From: Martelella mediterranea DSM 17316
GTDB lineage: Bacteria; Pseudomonadota; Alphaproteobacteria; Rhizobiales; Rhizobiaceae
DNA: 64,000 nt
Assembly (NCBI RefSeq): GCF_002043005.1
Contig: NZ_CP020330.1
Location: 2,188,001-2,252,000, forward strand
Direction of reading: 5' to 3'
Below, piece after piece: positions 56,523 to 64,000 of the stretch; positions within the stretch are counted from its first letter, which is position 1; each line of letters opens with the position of its first letter. The notes under the pieces were generated by a model. That model was not told the origin of the DNA and did not search any database. It saw nothing but the letters and a program-made list of their open reading frames with translations. A program made the translations under genes and the position numbers.

Positions 56523-56944
56523 CGTTGGTCATCGATTCTTCGGTGATCGTGAAGTGGTTCGTGCGGGAAGAAGGGCACCCGGAGGCGGTGAAACTGTTGG
56601 AGATGACGGAGCAACTGAGCTGTCCAGACTTTGCCTTGGCCGAAGCCGCCAATGTTCTTTGGCGGAAGGTGCGGCTTGGTGAAATCGGCTCCGGGCAGGC
56701 AAGGGAGGCCGTGGGCCAGATGACGGTTTTTTTCGATTCGATCGTTCCGTCTTCCGCCCTGCTGGAGGCAGCTTTCGATCTGGCTGGAACGCTTCAGCAC
56801 AGCGTTTATGACTGCATGTTTCTCGCTTGTGCGCTGCGGAGAGAGGGCGACGTTCTGGTGTCGGCCGATGAGAAATTTCTGACGAAAGCTTCAGAGAACG
56901 GATTTGCGGCGTCGGTCCGGCCGCTGTCCGGGTTGAACCTCTGA
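56519..56944 (+). CDS. vapC: VapC-family PIN-domain RNase toxin
   Basis: 141 residues. PIN-domain acidic residues: Asp5 in LVIDSSVIVKWF, Glu in LAEAANVLWRK, and Asp in YDCMFLACAL and VSADEKFLTK. VapC toxins cut tRNA or rRNA when freed from antitoxin. It ends 38 bp before sdhB, in the same direction, so a transcript of the sdh operon would pass through it. No sign of decay. Confidence 0.9.
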   Translation: MTLVIDSSVIVKWFVREEGHPEAVKLLEMTEQLSCPDFALAEAANVLWRKVRLGEIGSGQAREAVGQMTVFFDSIVPSSALLEAAFDLAGTLQHSVYDCMFLACALRREGDVLVSADEKFLTKASENGFAASVRPLSGLNL

Positions 56945-56982
56945 GGCGAGACGGTATATTTTAGGAACACAGGATAACCGCC

Positions 56983-57762
56983 ATGGTTGAATTCACGCTT
57001 CCCAAGAACTCGAAGATCAAGACCGGCAAGACCTGGCCGAAGCCGGAAGGCGCTTCCAATCTTCGCGAGTTCAAGATCTACCGCTGGAACCCGGATACCG
57101 GCGAGAACCCGTCGATCGACACCTATTTCATCGATCTCGATGATTGCGGGCCGATGGTTCTCGATGCGCTGTTGTACATCAAGAACAATATCGATCCGAC
57201 GCTGACGCTGCGCCGCTCCTGTCGCGAAGGCATTTGCGGTTCGTGCGCGATGAATATCGATGGCACCAACACGCTCGCCTGCACCAAGGGCATGGACGAC
57301 ATCAAGGGCGCGGTGAAGATCTACCCGCTGCCGCATATGCCGGTGGTCAAGGACCTCGTGCCGGACCTCAACAATTTCTACGCCCAGCACCGTTCGATCG
57401 AACCCTGGCTCAAGACCGTCTCGCCGCCGCCGGCGAAGGAGTGGAAGCAGAGCCATGAGGACCGCGTGAAGCTCGACGGGCTTTATGAATGCATCCTGTG
57501 CGCCTGCTGCTCGACCTCCTGTCCGTCCTACTGGTGGAACGGCGATCGCTATCTCGGTCCCGCCGTGCTGCTGCAGGCCTATCGCTGGTTGATCGACTCC
57601 AGAGACGAGGCGACCGGCGAGCGGCTCGACAATCTGGAAGATCCTTTCCGGCTCTACCGCTGCCACACCATCATGAACTGCACCCAGGCCTGTCCGAAGG
57701 GGCTGAACCCCGCCAAGGCGATCGCCGGCATCAAGAAGATGATGGTCGAGCGTTCGGTTTGA
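56983..57762 (+). CDS. sdhB: Succinate dehydrogenase iron-sulfur subunit
   Basis: 259 residues. The 2Fe-2S site is [16 protein letters not shown] with a later Cys in LAC; the 4Fe-4S and 3Fe-4S sites are in [19 protein letters not shown] and [15 protein letters not shown]. It carries electrons from SdhA to the quinone. It has its own ribosome site (AGGATAACCGCC). Confidence 0.97.
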   Translation: MVEFTLPKNSKIKTGKTWPKPEGASNLREFKIYRWNPDTGENPSIDTYFIDLDDCGPMVLDALLYIKNNIDPTLTLRRSCREGICGSCAMNIDGTNTLACTKGMDDIKGAVKIYPLPHMPVVKDLVPDLNNFYAQHRSIEPWLKTVSPPPAKEWKQSHEDRVKLDGLYECILCACCSTSCPSYWWNGDRYLGPAVLLQAYRWLIDSRDEATGERLDNLEDPFRLYRCHTIMNCTQACPKGLNPAKAIAGIKKMMVERSV

Positions 57763-58007
57763 TCGTTCTTTCCGGCGCTACGGTTTCTTACGCCGCTTAC
57801 GCAATCGTGAAGCCGGTTGAGGCCCCGGCGTGGTTGCGCTTTCGGGTGAATGTGGTGTAGCCCTTGCCGTATTGGACTTGCGCACGATATGATTGCCGGC
57901 AGGTCCGGTCGTCTCCTCGCCTTGTTGGCGTGGCGGGCAGGCAGGCACTTTGAAGCTGTGCAACGGGGCTGTGCCCCATTGCGCCAGAGGAGCAGGAGTT
58001 CGGGTTG

Positions 58008-58598
58008 ATGGTTCACAAGGTTTTGGTGGTCGCGGCAGTGACCGGGGTTCTCGCCCTCAGCGCATGTCAGCGGACGACCTATGATTATTCTCCGCCGGCG
58101 CCCCCGCCGCCGCAGCCGCTGACCCCGGCGCCTGCCGGACAGGTGCAGAGCGGCTCGCTGCCGCCGCCCGCTGGCGCTTCGGCCTATCCGACCAGCACTT
58201 ACGGCGCCACCCAGCCGGGCATGACCGATACGGCGACCGGGCAGTATCCGGCAGCCCCGGGTGCCCCGACCGAAACGGCGGGGGGCATGGGCAATGTCGC
58301 GGCTCCCGCAGGCGCGGTTGCTGTTTCCAACGCGGCGCTGGTTGGAAGCTGGAAGGTCAATGAGGGCGGTGTTTCCTGCGACATGTTCCTGACGCTCACC
58401 AATCTCGGCGAAGGCCTGCGCGGCGGCACGCGCGGCTGCACCGGCGGGCTTTCCACCATGAAGTCCTGGGGCATCAACGGCGACCAGGTCGTGCTGAATG
58501 ATGCCAATGGCTATGCCATTGCAAGGCTTTACAAGACCGCCGACAATCGCATTGAAGGCACCAGCAGCTCCGGCCAGCAGGTTGTGCTGAGCCGCTGA
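58008..58598 (+). CDS. omp19: Omp19-like lipoprotein, AprI/Inh protease-inhibitor family
   Basis: 196 residues from the ATG at 58,008, with AGGAG upstream; a TTG is directly before. Lipobox LSAC, then a long Pro/Ala/Gly-rich linker, then an eight-strand barrel (about 105-196) of the Inh type: VGSWKVNEGGVSCDMFLTL, GCTGGLSTMKSWGINGDQVVL, ending QQVVLSR. The closest known protein is Brucella Omp19, an outer-membrane lipoprotein that inhibits host proteases. The 245-bp gap upstream holds no other gene. Confidence 0.9.
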   Translation: MVHKVLVVAAVTGVLALSACQRTTYDYSPPAPPPPQPLTPAPAGQVQSGSLPPPAGASAYPTSTYGATQPGMTDTATGQYPAAPGAPTETAGGMGNVAAPAGAVAVSNAALVGSWKVNEGGVSCDMFLTLTNLGEGLRGGTRGCTGGLSTMKSWGINGDQVVLNDANGYAIARLYKTADNRIEGTSSSGQQVVLSR

Positions 58599-58599
58599 T

Positions 58600-58626
58600 A
58601 AAAGGGCCCGGACGGGCCCTTTTTTC
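58600..58626 (+). terminator. Rho-independent terminator after the Omp19-like gene
   Basis: AAAGGGCCC GGAC GGGCCCTTTTTT: short perfect stem followed by six T. Confidence 0.92.
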
Positions 58627-58689
58627 TGCCTTCCCCGGCGGACCCGCCTGGCTGAGCCCGCCGCAGATTCCCAAAAACCGGAAATATTG

Positions 58690-59844
58690 ATGGCTGCGAC
58701 CGTGACCGAGCGCCTGCAGGCGCTGACTGACGACAAGACACTGAGCCCGGATGAAGCGCAGCGCGCCGTGGCGGCCGAACTCGACACGGTGCTGGAGGGG
58801 CTGAAGGCCGCGCCGTCGCGGCGGAAGGGCAAGCTGCTGTCGCGGCTGTTCAACGGCGGCAAGAGCGGCGGACCGCTGACGCGCGGGCTCTATATTCATG
58901 GCAGCGTCGGGCGCGGCAAGACCATGCTGATGGACATGTTCTTCGAACTTGCGCCGATCGCGGACAAGCGCCGCGCCCATTTCTTCGCCTTCATGGCCGA
59001 TGTGCAGGACAGGCTGAACGCCTATCGCCGCAAGCTCAAGGCTGGCGAGGTGAAGGAGGCGGACCCGATCGGCCCGGTGGCCGACGAGATCATCGCCGAA
59101 AACCGGCTTCTGTGCTTCGATGAATTCACCGTCACCGATATCGCCGACGCGATGATCCTGTCGCGGCTGTTCTCGGCGCTGTTCGAGCGCGGCTGCGTGC
59201 TGGTCGCGACCTCCAATGTGGCGCCGGACGACCTTTACAAGGACGGCCTCAATCGCGGCCTGTTCCTGCCCTTCATCGATGTCCTGAAAGAGAATGTCAC
59301 GGTAACGACACTCGATTCTGCTACCGACTATCGCATGGAGAAGTTCGAGGGTCGTCCGGTCTACCTGACCCCGCTTGACGAGAAGACGGCGGCGCGAATG
59401 GACGAGAACTGGGATCTGCTGACCGGCGGCAAGGAGGGAGAGCCCGAGGAGATCGAAATGCGCGGCCGCGTGCTGCATGTGCCAAAGGCCTGTGGCGAGG
59501 TTGCCCGGTTCAGCTTCGATGACCTCTGCAGGAAGCCGCTTGGGGCAACGGACTATATGGCGATCGCCAAGCGATACCGCACCGTGTTCATCGATGGGGT
59601 GCCGGTGCTTGGCAGCGATAGCCGCAATGAAATCAAGCGCTTCATCATGCTGATCGATACGCTTTACGATCAGACGATCCGCACGGTGATTTCGGCGGCG
59701 GCCATGCCGGAGGATCTGCTTCCGGAGCGCAAGGGACGTGAAGGCTTCGAATTCGATCGCACCGCGTCGCGGCTTTTCGAGATGCGCAGCACGGATTACT
59801 TTGCAGCGCACAAGAAAAAATGGGCCGCAAATGCGGCGGAATGA
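58690..59844 (+). CDS. zapE: AFG1/ZapE-type ATPase
   Basis: 384 residues from the ATG at 58,690. Walker A is GSVGRGKT, Walker B LLCFDEF, and TSNVAPDDLYKDGLNR is the sensor-1 region of the family. ZapE binds at the Z-ring and helps cell division under stress; the mitochondrial relative AFG1 handles respiratory proteins. It lies between the Omp19-like gene and mdh, the usual place in Rhizobiaceae. Confidence 0.92.
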   Translation: MAATVTERLQALTDDKTLSPDEAQRAVAAELDTVLEGLKAAPSRRKGKLLSRLFNGGKSGGPLTRGLYIHGSVGRGKTMLMDMFFELAPIADKRRAHFFAFMADVQDRLNAYRRKLKAGEVKEADPIGPVADEIIAENRLLCFDEFTVTDIADAMILSRLFSALFERGCVLVATSNVAPDDLYKDGLNRGLFLPFIDVLKENVTVTTLDSATDYRMEKFEGRPVYLTPLDEKTAARMDENWDLLTGGKEGEPEEIEMRGRVLHVPKACGEVARFSFDDLCRKPLGATDYMAIAKRYRTVFIDGVPVLGSDSRNEIKRFIMLIDTLYDQTIRTVISAAAMPEDLLPERKGREGFEFDRTASRLFEMRSTDYFAAHKKKWAANAAE

Positions 59845-60016
59845 CGATCACGTCTTTTTGAATTCTTACCTTTACGTCAATTAAAATATATATAACCGAT
59901 TGAAAATATTAGCGTCCGAAAAACCGGTTGAAAATCGCCCGGATAGGGGCTATCCCAACGTGCGACATGGGCAGGCTTTGCGGCGTGCTCGGAAATGGAT
60001 TTTTCAGAGGATATAA

Positions 60017-60982
<966 letters not shown>

Positions 60983-61011
60983 GCCGCTTTCTCTAAAAGG
61001 ACGGATATCGA

Positions 61012-62208
61012 ATGAATATTCATGAATACCAGGCCAAGGCTCTGCTCAAGAGCTACGGCGCGCCGGTGGCCGATGGCGTCGCCATCCTGACCAAGGATGA
61101 AGTCGACGCCGCGGTGGCGAAGCTCCCGGGCCCGCTTTACGTGGTCAAGAGCCAGATCCATGCCGGCGGTCGCGGCAAGGGCAAGTTCAAGGAACTCGGC
61201 CCCGATGCCAAGGGCGGCGTGCGTCTGGCGAAGTCCGCCGATGAGGTGAAGGCGTTTGTGGACGAAATGCTCGGCAACACGCTGGTGACCAAGCAGACCG
61301 GCCCCGCCGGCAAGCAGGTCAACCGCCTCTATATCGAGGATGGCGCCGATATTGATCGCGAGCTTTACTGCTCGCTGCTGGTTGACCGCACGGTCGGCCG
61401 CGTGGCCTTCGTGGTTTCGACCGAAGGAGGCATGGATATCGAGACCGTTGCCGAGGAAACCCCGGAAAAGATCGTGACAGTCGCCATCGATCCGGATACG
61501 GGCGTGACGGCCTCCGACGTCAAGACGCTCTGCGAGGCGCTGAAGCTTGAGGGCGATGCCGCCAAGGACGCCGAGCGTTTGTTCCCGATCCTCTACAAGG
61601 CCTTTGTCGAGAAAGACATGAGCCTTCTCGAGATCAACCCGCTGATCGTCATGGAAAACGGCCGTCTGCGCGTCCTCGACGCCAAGTGCTCTTTCGACGG
61701 CAACGCGCTGTTCCGCCACGACGATGTGCGCGCCCTGCGCGACACCACGGAAGAGGATGCCAAGGAAATCGAGGCCTCCAAGTATGACCTCGCCTATGTC
61801 GCGCTCGACGGCAATATCGGTTGCATGGTCAATGGCGCAGGCCTTGCCATGGCGACCATGGACATCATCAAGCTCTACGGCGCCGAGCCCGCGAACTTCC
61901 TCGATGTCGGCGGCGGCGCGTCCAAGGAAAAGGTTACGGCGGCGTTCAAGATCATCACCGCCGATCCGGCCGTGAAGGGCATTCTGGTCAACATCTTCGG
62001 CGGCATCATGCGCTGCGACGTTATCGCCGAAGGCGTGATCGCCGCGGTCAAGGAAGTCGGTCTCAAGGTGCCGCTGGTCGTCCGTCTCGAAGGCACCAAT
62101 GTCGAACTCGGCAAGAAGATCATCAACGAGAGTGGCCTCAACGTCATCTCCGCCGATGATCTCGACGACGCGGCCCAGAAAATCGTTTCGGCCGTTAAGG
62201 AGGCCTGA
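61012..62208 (+). CDS. sucC: Succinyl-CoA synthetase beta subunit
   Basis: 398 residues, ATP-grasp fold. N-terminus [19 protein letters not shown] is standard; [12 protein letters not shown] and [15 protein letters not shown] are conserved. With SucD it converts succinyl-CoA to succinate with ATP (or GTP) formation. It starts 29 bp after mdh. Confidence 0.98.
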   Translation: MNIHEYQAKALLKSYGAPVADGVAILTKDEVDAAVAKLPGPLYVVKSQIHAGGRGKGKFKELGPDAKGGVRLAKSADEVKAFVDEMLGNTLVTKQTGPAGKQVNRLYIEDGADIDRELYCSLLVDRTVGRVAFVVSTEGGMDIETVAEETPEKIVTVAIDPDTGVTASDVKTLCEALKLEGDAAKDAERLFPILYKAFVEKDMSLLEINPLIVMENGRLRVLDAKCSFDGNALFRHDDVRALRDTTEEDAKEIEASKYDLAYVALDGNIGCMVNGAGLAMATMDIIKLYGAEPANFLDVGGGASKEKVTAAFKIITADPAVKGILVNIFGGIMRCDVIAEGVIAAVKEVGLKVPLVVRLEGTNVELGKKIINESGLNVISADDLDDAAQKIVSAVKEA

Positions 62209-62214
62209 GTACCC

Positions 62215-63120
62215 ATGTCCATTCTGGTAAACAAAGACACCAAGGTTCTGGTTCAGGGCCTCACCGGCAAGACCGGTACCTTTCACACCGAGCAGGCGCT
62301 TGCCTATTACGGCACCAAGATGGTCGGCGGTATCCACCCGAAGAAGGGCGGCGAGCAGTGGAGCTCGGGCGTTGACGGCACAAATCTGCCGATCTTCGCT
62401 TCGGTTGCCGAAGGCAAGGAAAAGACCGGCGCCGATGCATCCGTGATCTACGTTCCGCCGGCTGGCGCGGGCGCTGCGATCCTGGAAGCCATCGAAGCCG
62501 AAATTCCGCTGATCGTCTGCATCACCGAAGGCATTCCGGTGGCCGACATGGTCAAGGTCAAGGCCAGGCTCGACAAGTCGAAGTCGCGCCTGATCGGCCC
62601 GAACTGCCCCGGCGTTCTGACGCCGGAAGAATGCAAGATCGGCATCATGCCGGGCTCGATCTTCAAGAAGGGCTCCGTCGGCGTTCTGTCGCGCTCCGGC
62701 ACGCTTACCTATGAGGCCGTGTTCCAGACCACCAATGAAGGCCTCGGCCAGACCACGGCCGTCGGCATTGGCGGCGACCCGGTCAAGGGCACCGAGTTCA
62801 TCGACATGCTGGAAATGTTCCTGGCCGACGACGCCACCCAGTCGATCATCATGATCGGCGAGATTGGCGGCTCGGCCGAGGAAGAGGCTGCCCAGTTCCT
62901 GAAGGACGAGGCCAAGAAGGGCCGCAAGAAGCCGATGGTCGGCTTCATCGCGGGCCGTACCGCCCCTCCCGGCCGCACCATGGGCCATGCCGGCGCTGTT
63001 ATCTCCGGCGGCAAGGGTGGCGCTGAAGACAAGATCGAGGCGATGGAATCGGCCGGCATCACCGTGTCGCCGTCTCCGGCGCGTCTTGGCAAGACGCTGG
63101 TTGAAGTCCTGAAGGGCTGA
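62215..63120 (+). CDS. sucD: Succinyl-CoA synthetase alpha subunit
   Basis: 301 residues. CoA-binding [16 protein letters not shown]; the phosphorylated active-site His is in [18 protein letters not shown]. It starts 6 bp after sucC. Confidence 0.98.
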   Translation: MSILVNKDTKVLVQGLTGKTGTFHTEQALAYYGTKMVGGIHPKKGGEQWSSGVDGTNLPIFASVAEGKEKTGADASVIYVPPAGAGAAILEAIEAEIPLIVCITEGIPVADMVKVKARLDKSKSRLIGPNCPGVLTPEECKIGIMPGSIFKKGSVGVLSRSGTLTYEAVFQTTNEGLGQTTAVGIGGDPVKGTEFIDMLEMFLADDATQSIIMIGEIGGSAEEEAAQFLKDEAKKGRKKPMVGFIAGRTAPPGRTMGHAGAVISGGKGGAEDKIEAMESAGITVSPSPARLGKTLVEVLKG

Positions 63121-63280
63121 TCCAGTTGAGAAAGATGTCGTGGCGACCGGCGGGTCGCCACGAAAATACCGTTTTCCGCGTGATGTCACGGCGGCTCGAC
63201 GGAATTTCAGAGGGTGGACCGGCGTGAGGCCGGTTTCACCGTTTCAAGCGGGAGGCGGACGAATTCGTCCGCGCGTGCAC

Positions 63281-64000
63281 ATGTCCAGGCAAGAAGCCAA
63301 CGAACAATTTCTCCTGACCTCGTTTCTCGATGGGGCGAATGCCACCTATATCGAGCATCTCTACGCGGCCTATGAGGATGATCCGAATTCGGTGTCGGAA
63401 GAATGGCGCGATTTCTTCAAGGCGCTCGGCGATGATCCGGACGCGGTGAGGAAGGCGGCCGAGGGCGCGTCCTGGAAAAAGGACAACTGGCCGGTAAAGC
63501 CCGCCGACGAGCTGACCGCCGCCCTTGACGGCAATTGGGGCGATGTCGAGCGCGTTGTGGAGAAGAAGCTCACCGCCAAGGCGGCGGCCGAGGGTGCCGC
63601 CCTTTCCGGCGAGGAAGTGCTGCGCGCCACCCGCGATTCCGTGCGCGCGCTGATGATGATCCGCGCCTTCCGCATGCGCGGCCATCTGCACGCCAAGCTT
63701 GACCCGCTCGGTCTCGCCGGCATGGCGGACGACGATTACAACGAATTGTCGCCCCAGGCCTACGGCTTCACCGAGGCCGATTTCGACCGCCCGATCTTCA
63801 TCGACAATGTCCTGGGACTGGAATACGCCACGATCCCGCAGATGGTCGATATTCTGACCCGCACCTATTGTTCGACGCTCGGCGTCGAATTCATGCACAT
63901 CTCCAATCCGGAGGAAAAGGCGTGGATTCAGGAGCGGATCGAAGGTCCTGAAAAGAGCATCACCTTCACCGAGAACGGCAAGAAGGCGATCCTGCAGAAG
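63281..64000 (+). CDS. sucA: 2-oxoglutarate dehydrogenase E1 component (3' partial)
   Basis: The first 240 residues, running off the window edge. MSRQEANEQFLLTSFLDGAN, the helix IEHLYAAYEDDPNSVSEEWRDFF and the block MMIRAFRMRGHLHAKLDPLG are characteristic of SucA; the thiamin-diphosphate site lies beyond the edge. ATG at 63,281 has a weak ribosome site nearby; an in-frame GTG is 6 bp upstream. It is 160 bp after sucD, the usual rhizobial order mdh-sucC-sucD-sucA. Confidence 0.95.
   Translation, partial: MSRQEANEQFLLTSFLDGANATYIEHLYAAYEDDPNSVSEEWRDFFKALGDDPDAVRKAAEGASWKKDNWPVKPADELTAALDGNWGDVERVVEKKLTAKAAAEGAALSGEEVLRATRDSVRALMMIRAFRMRGHLHAKLDPLGLAGMADDDYNELSPQAYGFTEADFDRPIFIDNVLGLEYATIPQMVDILTRTYCSTLGVEFMHISNPEEKAWIQERIEGPEKSITFTENGKKAILQK

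Overview
The window is GC-rich alphaproteobacterial DNA, most likely chromosomal and from the order Hyphomicrobiales (Rhizobiales), near Rhizobiaceae, Brucellaceae or Aurantimonadaceae. The evidence is the order sdhCDAB, Omp19-like lipoprotein, zapE, mdh-sucC-sucD-sucA, the rpsO-pnp pair, and a ureABCEFGD-ureT-amtB cluster like that of Brucella. No tRNA, rRNA, CRISPR array, transposase or phage gene was found.

Positions 1-42,000 look like an acid, urea and envelope stress region. In order it holds: an unassigned gene pair; a P1B-type metal ATPase with a TPC motif; a choloylglycine-hydrolase-family enzyme; a leftward operon of a YtcA/HlyD/FUSC/TolC efflux system with a ChaA antiporter, an AspT-type exchanger and a membrane protein; a beta-barrel and Tat amidohydrolase pair; a DUF900 lipoprotein hydrolase; a short MgtE; glutamate decarboxylase; a LuxR-type regulator with no LuxI; a five-gene nickel ABC importer with nikR; a second FUSC protein; a complete urease operon with urea channel and ammonium channel; an SLC13/ArsB-type permease; a multi-domain lysozyme-inhibitor/META protein; a ClcA Cl-/H+ antiporter; and a second AspT paralogue. 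These genes can raise internal pH (urease, GadB, ClcA), supply nickel to urease, and move ions, amino acids and toxic compounds across the envelope.

The main observation is a family of seven 20-bp palindromes, consensus RACTGTCA-N4-TGACAGTY, spread over 37 kb and always at promoters of this region: cgh, the efflux operon, luxR itself, the luxR-nikA gap, ureA, the hslJ/clcA gap and the second aspT. They have the layout of lux boxes. At cgh, ytcA, ureA, hslJ/clcA and aspT2 a -10-like hexamer lies 21-22 nt downstream, which centres the box near -43 as in LuxR-activated promoters. At luxR and in the luxR-nikA gap the box instead covers the -35. I infer that the LuxR protein at 19,635-20,354 controls an acid/urea/envelope regulon. 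nikA also has an exact NikR operator (GTATGA-N16-TCATAC).

Positions 41,800-64,000 are ordinary: a membrane-bound gluconate-2-dehydrogenase-type complex, rpsO, pnp, a palindromic intergenic element, an RsmC-like methyltransferase, small metabolic genes, leuD, the succinate dehydrogenase operon, an Omp19-like protease-inhibitor lipoprotein, zapE, and mdh-sucCD with the start of sucA running off the end. The one surprise is a FitA/VapC-type toxin-antitoxin pair between sdhA and sdhB.
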